Shown: positions 11,345 to 21,159 of the stretch, one piece after another | Numbering within the stretch: the stretch's first letter is position 1 | Layout: every line of letters begins with the position of its first letter | Source of the DNA: Phymatolithon calcareum | Taxonomy: Eukaryota; Rhodophyta; Florideophyceae; Hapalidiales | NCBI GenBank assembly: GCA_977006965.1 | Contig: OZ345372.1 | Span: forward strand, 1,178,001-1,242,000 | DNA length: 64,000 bases | Direction of reading: 5' to 3' | The notes under the pieces: generated by a model | Told to the model about the DNA's origin: nothing | The model's database searches: none | The model's input: the letters and a program-made list of their open reading frames with translations, nothing else | Translations under genes and position numbers: made by a program

Positions 11345-14300
11345 GCTGGACCGACGTGGACCAGGAAGATTGTTGGGAACCTCCGCACAATGTGCCCTAC
11401 ATTTCCGTTGTTCGGTTTTTCCGCCGGGCGCCTTCCGCCGGTAGAAGACGGTGATGCCGAAATGGATGGCGGAATATCGACGTTAACGATGCCAATACCG
11501 ATCCACGGGATAGGCGGCGTGTCCAAGAACGGACCTTTTCCGCGCCAAAACAGACCTTCATCATAACCTTGAACTCTAAGGGAACCTTCTATCCTGGTAG
11601 TTGATCCCATGACGCCCCGCATGCGGAAACGGGCAACGGTCTGTGCAGCGCTACGTGGAGTCACCCACGATAAGACGGGTATAATAGCGGCCTTGTCGGA
11701 ATATTGGATGCAAATAGGATCAAATCGTTTATTCAAATTCGAAAGATGTCTAAAAGAAAGGAAGAAGAGATGCACGTCCGAATGACAACCGCTCCAATTC
11801 CGGGCTTCCAGTCACCCGGTCTAAATCACAACTCTCCACTGCCGTGTCCACGACCATCCGAGCGCTCGGGAACACATTCGAACAAACCGCGGATAACAGC
11901 GGTATTGCTGGGCACAAGCTGGATATGGCCCTCCTCACGGAAGGGCGATCTAGAACTCTTAAAACGCTTTCCGCAGTGAGCCGATCTGGTTAGCCTGTGC
12001 ATCCGCGGGTTCGGGATTCTGCTCCCTGCTCACATGAATCGTCCGCTCCCAGAGGTCATCCGACTCCTCTCGGCGCTGTCTACATCTGAGAACTGAGCAT
12101 CCAGGCTGTGCACGAGTCGCAGGCCCCTCCATACGGCTTCAATGCCTCACCCAGCCCGACTTCTCGGGTAAACTGCCTCAAATTCCTCGACGCTCGATCC
12201 CGCCATCAAGGGATCTCTAAAAGGCGTCTAGGCGCAACTGCGCTGTGCTTGCGTCAAGATTCATCCGGTGGATAATGTTGGACAGCAGAAGACGGAATAC
12301 GAACGGACCACGCAAAAGAGGGCCGATCCAAGTCGGCATCTCTTTTCTCCAGGCCCACGCTTGCAGGGTTCTCTTCAGCACCTGCATCATCACGTGCGCC
12401 CGCCCTTCCTCCGTTCCAAGTAACCTGCGGTACTCGGATGACGGAAATCCTGCGCGCTCCAGCACCGCAAAACCTGGCTCGCAATTGGCATCTCAAGCGC
12501 CCGGCCCGACATCGACCCCCTCCAGTGCCTGATAGACGTCCAAAGCAACTGCGCGCGCGAAACAACCACGGATGCTTGGTCAGCGTCACCTACGATGTGC
12601 GGTCCGCACCGTGTCGCATGAGAAGTCTGGAATGTACGTACAAAATGTCACTGCTGTCGTTGCACTCATCTCGCTGGTGGCCGGCACAACTCCGATTTTA
12701 TCAATGGGACGCAACTTAAGCAGCCTCGCGGTTCTTTTATTTCGCGCCCTGCTTCGGTTTTGGAGGAGGGGGTGGTTGTAGTATTGTCAATCGTCCCGTT
12801 GGGGCTTACAGCGTCGGCCACGTATGGGTTGCCTATGGTAATTACAATTACCTCTACTATAGGATAATTATCTCCTTTCCGTCGCTCTGCGACGTCGCCC
12901 TTCGTACTTATGCCATGCTCGACGGCCCATTACAGTAAACCGGTAAGCACCCTTGGCTAGAAGTCTTCGTGCCTGCATCTATAACGGTTCCCTAGATGGA
13001 TCCCTTGGTCTGCTTCCCTCGGCACTAGCGTCGTTATAACGCTTAATTTCATCTGATGCCCTGACTCATCTGTTCTCCTGTGTTTCTTTTCCGTTCTTGT
13101 CCGTTCGCGTCACCGCTCTTTGCTGGACTTCGGGGATCCTTCGTGCTCGCTCTGCCATGCGCTACCGCACATCACTCGCTTGTTTACAGTCCAGGTTCGC
13201 CCCCATCCATTATACTACACAGGGTAAACATTGTGTCCCTACTAGGGCAAAACCAACAAATGACTTATGTTTTCCACACACACGGAAAACAGTTCCTGTT
13301 CGCACTTCTCGCAGTCTCGTATTCTTCAAGCTCCTGACAAGGCACATTTGCTCGATGTGTCATGTGCACGATGTGGCGTCTAAGCCACAATTCCGGCTGC
13401 CTTGTTTGTAGTCCACGAGGCTTCTTGATACCGAACGTGTGAAAAACACAGGCGGTGCTATAAGAGAATTAACTAATTGGCAAGTAATTCGTTCTCTGAC
13501 CTTGAGTCTTCTGCTTTGATTAGAATCAGCGCCCTGCATTTCCGTCCAGGTCGACCCATCAGTGTGTTACCTCCTGTTTTACCGCGTGTTTGCGATCGTA
13601 TATTCAAACTGCTGCGTTAGTGCGATAGCCACTTCACGATTCGGACAAAAGTAAAAGCAAAACCCATATCTCTGCCCTACTAGCTTGTGATTGGCTATAT
13701 CGAGACACGTGTGGGTACTTGGGCATCTGTCCTTAGAAGAACACTTCTGATTGGAGGGGCACTGTAAGTGCTCCGTATGAAAAAAGTCTAGACGAAGAGC
13801 TGGAGTATCATAGGTCGAGGCGCTAGGCGAAGTGACGTCTACGTAATATAGAACGTTCACTACAGTCTATGAAAATATTCGATATATTTATCTCTAACCC
13901 CGCAATTTTAAATAGCGGCGTTATCTATTCTATTAAAAATAATACTGCTGTCATATCACAAGCGATCTCATGGAGATATTGGAAGTTAGCACTATTATCT
14001 TGCTGAGACGGCTTGGAGGCGAGCAGAAAGAGGAAAATTCCTTATGATATTCCCGGGTCTACTCCCGCCATCATCAGACTACCGAAAGCACGTCACCGTC
14101 AATTGGCGATTAAATGGGCATTCGGACGTTTTCCCCCATTGAGTACCACACTTCTGAAAGACAAATTCGGTGAAATCGTACCAACTGTCATGAACAAGCT
14201 CGAAGTGTACCTTCAAAGATATCGACTAACAGAAGAGGAGACTAGTGAGACTGAAAAGGCACTTGACAGAGTACTATTCCTCACAATCGTCTTTTATGAA

Positions 14301-14996
14301 GACATGGAATAGACCAAGACAAAATAGAACGGCGACGCTGAGATTCCTAGGAACAGGACAAGTGGACTCTAAGCTTTTCCCTCCACCTTCTCTGGAGGAG
14401 GATTTTTGCAGGTAGGGCTACGACGATAGCAACGAGCCCGGGTTTTGCGGGCTTTAACAGAGTAACGGAGCTACCAAGGTAGTAGCATCTGAAACGCATC
14501 TCCCTTACAGTCTTATGAGTGTTTCTGAGGGCATTTAATAAATTCAAAATTCAAAAAAAACTATTATCTTGCTCAACGTTCAACCTACCTGGTCAAGTGG
14601 TAAAACTAACCCAGGAACGCCCATCATAGATGTGGTCCAGAGCAAGTCCCGGGTTTGAATCAGTGGTGTGTCTGTTGTCGTGAAGAGTCCGACTCAGTTT
14701 GGAACCAGAAAGGTAGAGGGAACGTGTAGGGGCATGCTTTACTTGTCAATTTACTCTATAACGGAGTCCCGGGCACTACAATAAAATCTTCAAATTACGC
14801 TCTGCGTTCTAATAAATCTCAATGGCCGTCTCCATGAGGAGCTCGGTTAGGAACAAATCAAAACGCAAGTTCGTTACACCCACCCGCAGGCAATCGGCAT
14901 GTTTCCTACGACTACGAATAAAAGAATTAGCTTGGCAAGGATTTGACTTTGTAGTACACTAACATCAAAATCATCTTCAGCTCAACAGGGTACGGG
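11345..14996. other. gene-free interval, transposon debris
   Basis: No supportable host gene. A minus-strand frame at 12217-12465 contains SSEYRRLLGTEEGRAHVMMQ, faintly like the extreme C-terminus of LINE ORF2 proteins. A plus-strand 99-codon frame at 14013-14312 (no early ATG) is of unknown origin. A weakly tRNA-like stretch near 14590-14680 does not fold as a tRNA. Confidence 0.4.
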
Positions 14997-15004
14997 CCCA
15001 GTCT

Positions 15005-15845
15005 CAGGCATTGGGAGCAACATACTGTTAATGCAATATAATGCAACATGTTGGTAATGCAACAGTAATGGTTCTGTTCGTGGTATTGCAATACGTAATG
15101 TTTCGTGACCGACTATGAAGCATATATTGACTGTAAAATGAAGATCATCCTAGCTGAGTAAGACTATTACGTAGAGGTTGCTTGTTGACCGACGAACATA
15201 CCAAGCATTTTTCTGTCCATTCCCCGGACTCACTCTTTGAATCAGGTGTCATCAAGATACAAAGAAATGAGATTGAGAACATGACCGACGACGAACGTGC
15301 TGCGTGCGAGCATCTGAAGCTAACTGTCGAACAAAGCGCGGATGTGAACAGCGATGAAGATGTTAGCACGCTTTCTATGTCCGACATATTCAAGACAAGA
15401 AAGCGTCAACGCAAGGAACCGGTGCAGTCGTATATGAACTTGCGCTTTATTCTCGGCTCCACGGCTCAAATCGAGAGGCTTTTCTCTCTGGCGGGTGGAA
15501 TACTTGCCGAAAATCGGCAGAGGATAACTCCATTGCTATTTGAATCTCTTTTGTTCCTCAAAGTGAATCGACACTATTGGGACGTAGGTACAGTCGTGAC
15601 TGCAATGTCAAACAAGGACAGCCCCCGAACTGTTGAACGCCTAAGTGAAGATGCCGAGCAGCAAATTCTCTTAGACTTGCCGTAGATGTCTAATGACTCC
15701 CCATTACCAACCAACACTAGTGCATTACTAATGGCCGTTGTCAATCTGTTGCAACATAATGGTTCTGTCCGCAAACTATTGGAACATAATGGAACTCTAT
15801 TACTACACGCTCCAATAAAGTGAAACATGTTGCTCCCAATGCCTG
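15005..15845 (+). mobile_element. internally deleted hAT transposon
   Basis: Perfect 19 bp terminal inverted repeats, CAGGCATTGGGAGCAACAT at 15005-15023 and its complement at 15827-15845, are flanked by an exact 8 bp target duplication CCCAGTCT (14997-15004 and 15846-15853). An 8 bp duplication and CAG-type ends are diagnostic of hAT elements. Subterminal ATGCAACAT/AATGGTTCTG-type motifs recur at both ends. Only the C-terminal transposase segment remains inside. Confidence 0.92.
15182..15685 (+). pseudogene. hAT transposase C-terminal dimerisation fragment
   Basis: A frame of about 167 codons (first ATG at 15281). Its middle carries the hAT dimerisation signature: AQIERLFSLAGGILAENRQR followed by ITPLLFESLLFLKVNRHYWD. 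The DDE catalytic core and BED finger are absent, so this is a deletion derivative lying within the terminal repeats. It could still supply a dimerisation peptide, but it could not transpose on its own. Confidence 0.8.
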
Positions 15846-15853
15846 CCCAGTCT

Positions 15854-17173
15854 CTACGCTGAGTCGGTTAATCTACAATTGCCAGCTATTTGTGTTCAGG
15901 TGGATAAAGCTTTCGACAGAAAAAGAGAGCTTCTGATATCGACCTTCCACGCAACAAAAGGATGAAACATCACGCCATCGGCAAGGGGTTCATTAGTCAA
16001 AACAGAGATTTTTTTGTAGGCATTCCCAGATATCTCGGGAAACACGCGCCTTTCGAGAACGGAGTGAACTGCGAAAGAGTTTCCTATAGTGTAGGTAACT
16101 GTAGCGCCCACTGCATTTTTCTTTTCCATTGCAATGCTATTCCCGGACACGACAGTAAGGCTGAGTCTGTAAGGAATGCAGTAAGCGCTTCTGGTTTTCG
16201 CGACTGTACGCCACGAACCTTTGATCGCGATCCACATGGAACGCCGAATCAGAGGCTCGCGACTTTAGTTGCCTTGTCTAGGTGATCCGCTGGGCCACAC
16301 GAGGAACGTGTCCCATGTGCATGTAGAATTTGTGTTTTTCTCTTTTCTAGTAGTACATAAGATAGTTTGTCCCTTCCGTTTAGTAAAGGAAGGTGGAGGT
16401 TTCTGGATTTCGGCTCGATTGCTTGGATCCTACACGCATCACGCTTGTGAGTCCCTTCGACCACGCGAAGTCGGAGATTTCCCACCCTTCCTGATCGTTT
16501 CTTCGCCGTACAAGCCGGTACGGCGGAAACTCAGCGACAGATCCATCCTTTTCCTTTCGTACGTTCGCCACAAGATCGACGGCCCATCCAAGGTCGCCGC
16601 CTTCAGAGACGACGTCAATTCTGCCCGTCTTTTCCCGCGCTGAAAGCGCTTTGCCGCACAATCCAGTGTGGAGTTGCACCCCTCAACGCGCCGAACACCT
16701 GCGTTGTTCCGTTTCGGTGTACTGTCCGACCTTGACGGCCCATCCAAGGTCGCCATCAATCAACGTTGCCGACATCGTCGACGCTTTGCACCCTCCCTTT
16801 TAATCGCTTTTCTCCACCATTCATCTCAAGCGTCATCAAGACGCTGTTTTCTGCAACTCCTCTTTTCCCTCTCTTCGTATTTTGTTTCTCTTTCTCTCTC
16901 TCTTTTCTTTCCTCATTTCAGTCTCTCTTTGTTTTGTCTCTCCCGCATTTTTTCTCTCCTCCGGTCTTCTCTGACCACTGTGACGTCGGGTTCTAGTGAG
17001 CCTGGCGCTACAGTAACGGAACAAAACGCCTCGTAGCACTCTTGTTTCGTGGCGAACAAATTCGATCCTGCCCATGGGATTTGCGATGGCCGTGCAAACC
17101 AGTCTCACTAAGCAAGATTAGATGCACTTCGTCGCACGAGAAGTAAAAGCAACCACCGATTGGCGTGAATCAC
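15854..17173. other. unassigned interval
   Basis: Contains a 113-codon minus-strand frame with an ATG (15896-16237) that matches nothing I know. A 21 bp direct repeat, GACGGCCCATCCAAGGTCGCC, lies at 16578-16598 and 16734-16754. A pyrimidine tract runs over about 16855-16975. No gene is supportable. Confidence 0.4.
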
Positions 17174-17581
17174 TTATCTCCCTTGTATGCGTCGCGGAAA
17201 AATCCTAAAATAGTGCAGTCTCCAGTCTGGTGAACACGCAATCATCTTCCCGCCCCATCCATCCGATTGTTTATCGTGCTCGAGCATCCAGTGAATTAGA
17301 AGTGGGCGCCAAAAGAACACTTCGATTGCGAAAATTGCGGCAACCGCCGCCTGTGGCGGGGCATAGGCTTTCCCCACATAACACCAGAGCTGGATGAAGC
17401 CTGTCCCTGCCGCAGTAAAAGCCGACATAATTATTGGCCTTTTGCAGCAGAAATCTATGCACGTTCGGCAGCGCCCGCGGCTCCAATTTTGGTAATACCC
17501 TAATTTAAGGACTTCTCCAAACTCTGCTGCACCCGTTACAGCGCGACTTTTTGTGAACGTGGGCTGCTCAAGCGCGTGCAT
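17174..17581 (-). CDS. hypothetical small membrane-like protein
   Basis: A 135-residue frame from an ATG, divergent from the PPK1 locus with about 210 bp between the starts. Two hydrophobic stretches are visible in the middle (RPIIMSAFTAAGTGFIQLW, then APPQAAVAAIFAIEVFF). I do not recognise the family. It could be a real small gene, one exon, or chance coding in promoter DNA. Confidence 0.25.
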   Translation of the reverse strand: MHALEQPTFTKSRAVTGAAEFGEVLKLGYYQNWSRGRCRTCIDFCCKRPIIMSAFTAAGTGFIQLWCYVGKAYAPPQAAVAAIFAIEVFFWRPLLIHWMLEHDKQSDGWGGKMIACSPDWRLHYFRIFPRRIQGR

Positions 17582-17794
17582 AAGCTTGAATCGTTGTCCC
17601 AGAACACTAGAATTTCAACATCAGACTTGACATCCACCATTTGTCGATCTTCTCTTCGGCTTTTCCGATTCCTCTATCAATTTCCTAGCGTACCTTTAGA
17701 TGCTTATGGTTCTGTGTTCGGCAAGACGAATCCAATTCCCAGACACAACGTCATTTCTCTAGGCTCACATACCTGAGCTTCGACATAATCCTCC

Positions 17795-20700
17795 ATGCAT
17801 CGTGATGTCAGAAGCACGGAGCGCTCGCGCAGTTTTGACGGCAATGACAGTCGCTTGGATGCCTCATCGTCGGCTTCTTCGACCCCGGTGTCTCCACGCA
17901 TACTACCCATGCGCAACACCGACGTGATTGGCGACAGCCCCAACATGCCTCACAGCGTTGTTGCCCTCACGGCTCTTGCGCTCAAGCTGAGTGAGACACA
18001 AATCCGAGAGAATGCAGTCGATGGCAACGATGATTTTGCGATGCATGCAGTGCTCAACAAGAGCAATCACGTTTCAATTCTCACTGATAACGTTATACCC
18101 TCCCCCGACGACAACCCGCTCTCCCCGACGGTCCCCAATCGTCGCGTCGATGTCAAGCTTCCCACGGGTGAGGTCATGTCATCTGTCGTCTGCCCATTTG
18201 ACGACCGAGTTCATTACAATTCTACCGACCTGGACCTTGCGAATATGTCATCTGAAGAGCTGAGCGAGAGCAAGCAGGTATTCTCTCAAGATTTTGCCGA
18301 ACTCAGTTTCATTTCCCGTGTTCTTTCGATGGCACTTGACTCCGAAGTACCGCTCTTGGATCGCTTCAAGTTTTTGTGTATTGTGTCTCAGAATCTTGAC
18401 GAACATTTCAGCAAAAGGCTCGGCAATATTTTGAACCTAGACCCTGACGATTTGGAAATGTTTTCCCATACCATGCGGCAGCAAGTGCGTCCTAAGACCC
18501 AATAAGAGGACAGTCTCACTGTTGCTGTTCAAACAATTGTTGACAAAAAATATCGCTGCCTGGAACAAGACCTGTTGCCACAACTGCAGGATCACGGCAT
18601 CGAAATCGTAAAGTACTACGAACTTGGACAACATCAGCAACAACAAATGAACAAGTACTTTGATCAGAGTCGTCGTCCAAGCATGACTCCTATCGTCTTG
18701 GACCAGACGCATCCGTTTCCTTTTCTGCAGAGTCATGACTTGTATCTCGTCGCTGTGCTCGTGAAACTGCTGGTGAAACTGGAACGTCATGTGTTAATCC
18801 GTGTACCGGCTGGTCGACGACTCGTTCCTGTTGATTGCTCCAATCGCAGGTTCATGACAACAGAGGAAATCTGTCTTGCCACATCGAGAAAATTTGTCGA
18901 GGGATGAATCTCAGAAACGCGTATCCGTTCCGTGTTACCCGAAACATCAAGTTGACAATCGATGACGATACGTTTGGTGAAATTGATTATCTTCTGGATT
19001 ACGTTGTTGACGAGTGTCACCGCCGCCGAGGGGCACCGGCCACACGGCTGGAAGTTCTAGTAAACACCCCAGCCGCAATTGTCAAGATGTTTACAAGCAA
19101 ACTTGGGCTTGCGGAATCGGATGTGTATGAGATTCAAAGTTCTATTTTGGACTTGAAGTCGTGTATCGGACTCGCATTTGTCCCGGTACCGTCGCTGCGG
19201 GAAACGATCCGAGAGCCGGTGGTCCCCAACGCGTTCAAAGGACTCTTCGAGCGGCTGCAAACAAAATCGGGGACAATCTTCGACGTGATCAAGAAGAAGG
19301 ATGTACTTGTGGATTACCCGAAGGAATCGTTTCAGAATTCTGCCGTTCTCTTCTTGCATCCTGCCGCCCGCGACCCGCAATTTCGCAGTATTAAGAAAGC
19401 TTTCTACCGTTGTGGGTCCAAGTCTCTCATTGTGAATGCCCTCATTAGGGCAGTGAAGAATGCAAAAGAGGTCACTGTGCTTGTCGAACTCAAGGCGTCG
19501 TTTGACCAGGTGCAGAACTCCGAGTATGCGAGGGACTTGCAGCTTGCTGGATGCAATGTTGTATATGGACTTGTTGGATTGAAAGTTCATAGCAAAGCCA
19601 TTCTCGTGGTCCGAGAGGAGGATGGCAGTTTAATGACCTACTCGAACGTTTCTACAGGGAATTACAATCCAAGTCCTGCTAAACTGTACACGGACATGTC
19701 ACTTTACACCTGCCGCGAGGACGTTGGCCAAGACCTGCACGATGTGTTCAATTCGCTGACGGGCTATTCGAATTGCAGCGACTATGAAACGCTTCTCGTC
19801 GCACCCGTGAGCATGTTGGACGCGTTTGTCAAGCTAATACGACAAGAGGCTGCGAACGCTCGCGAAGGCAAGCCGGCCCGTATCGCATGCCAAATTAATG
19901 TTCTTAGTGACAAGACCATTACGAAAGAGCTCTGCGATGCGTCGCAAGCGGGCGTGATAATCGATCTCATAGTGCGGGGCCCATGTCGTCTGCGACCAGA
20001 GATTCCAGGAAAAAGCGATAATATTCGCATCTTTTCATGGCTCGGACCGTTTCTGCAGCACCGAAGAATCTTTTTTCTTCCAGAACGGAGGACAAGGTCG
20101 ATTCTTCATTGGATCAGCGGATTGGCGTACTCGCAATCTGAACGAACGTGTAGAGGTCGTAGTGCCCATTGAAGATAGGGCGATATGCAAACGGCTGGCG
20201 AAAGCTTTCGACCTTATGAACGACAAAAAGAATGTATGGCGAATGAGTTGGGATGGACGATACTACAAAATGCCACAGTCGACTTACCCATCAGTATCGT
20301 CTGCAATCTTCCCCGCAAAGTGTCCCAAGGAGAAGAACACATCGGCTCCCACAAAAGTCACAGCGCAACTTTCGCCTCAACAACCTGACTTTACGAGACG
20401 CGCCGTACCTTCGCGCAAAGGGAAAAGTAGACGTCATATCGAGGTTAGTATCCGCGGCGATCGCATCGATGTCGACAAAGTATGTGCAGGCGCTGTTCCA
20501 GTGCGTTTTGCCCAAGGCGAGTACGGAAATATGCACGGTCTCGGGGTACTTATGATCGCACGCGACGAAGGCAATGACCCTTGGTCTGTGCCGAGGGGCG
20601 GAATAGAGGAAGGAGAGACCCAGATTGACGCGGCGAAACGAATCGCTCGCGAAAAGGCAGGTGTCCTTGAGTGTGACGAGCTCGAGAGTATTGGCTGGGT

Positions 20701-20896
20701 TCTTCGGAAGAAGAAACACAAGCTGATTGCGGTGCATACATTTGTGGTTCTGGTACAAGAGCTTGGACGATTCGCCAGCTCTCAGCAGCGCCGCAAAAGC
20801 CAGTGGGTCCCAATCGCCGATGCTCTCAAAGAGGCAGAGTGCCGGGGCAGTGATTTCACAATCGATGCTCTCATCCGGGCAAAGCAGGCGCTTTAG
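17795..20896 (+). pseudogene. PPK1: polyphosphate kinase PPK1 fused to a Nudix domain, disrupted
   Basis: PPK1 would make polyphosphate from ATP. Starting from ATG 17795: a Ser-rich N-terminal extension, the PPK N-domain (FLCIVSQNLDEHFSKRLGN), an in-frame TAA at 18503-18505, then continuation in the same frame (VDKKYRCLEQDLLPQLQDHG). A shift to another frame occurs near 18880. The middle domain follows (AYPFRVTR, TVLVELKASFD, VVYGLVGLKVHSKAIL with the autophosphorylated His, and STGNYNPSPAKLYTDMS). A second shift near 20070 restores frame 2 (GSADWRTRNLNERVEVVVPI). Past the kinase, about 20430-20890 encodes a Nudix fold with WSVPRGGIEEGE and KRIAREKAGV. In the Nudix box, RE has become RI and EE has become EK. 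One stop and two shifts make this a probable pseudogene; assembly indels are the alternative. Confidence 0.8.
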
Positions 20897-21159
20897 AACA
20901 AGTTTGAGCCAAGTCAAGCATTCTCTATGTCGGCGGCCACGGCACGAAGCGGTGGTGCATCTCCATTGGCTGCTCCTTCATCTCCGGTATATTCTTTGCA
21001 ACTAAGTAACCGTGAGATAACTTAAGTTAGATCGAACATGTACAGTAGCTTTGCTTCATACCTGTTGCTCTTTATTTCCGCGCGTGTGCGGCCCTCGATA
21101 GGAGTATAAAGAGTAATGTATGTAAGTTCAAAAAATCTAAAAATGAAGAGGCAAGCAGC
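20897..21159. other. short intergenic, candidate Fanzor 3' flank
   Basis: Lies between the PPK1-Nudix stop and the Fanzor stop (convergent arrangement). In TnpB/Fanzor elements the guide RNA commonly comes from DNA at and beyond the 3' end of the nuclease gene, so this is where one would look. I see no clear terminal inverted repeat or strong hairpin. Confidence 0.3.

Noticed and set aside
12217-12465. Minus-strand frame with LLGTEEGRAHVMM
   Set aside because: Slight resemblance to LINE C-termini but no reverse transcriptase or tail adjacent; kept only as a note.
14582-14690. tRNA-like boxes (CTGGTCAAGTGGTAAAA and GGGTTTGAATC)
   Set aside because: The T-arm and acceptor stems do not pair. 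At most a degenerate tRNA-derived SINE head; not enough to annotate.
15896-16237. 113-codon minus-strand ORF with ATG
   Set aside because: No family, no neighbouring support and unremarkable composition; likely chance.
18484-18505. Reading the PPK1 stop region as a tiny intron (GTGCGT...AAG)
   Set aside because: Only about 22 bp, with no branch site; too short for splicing.
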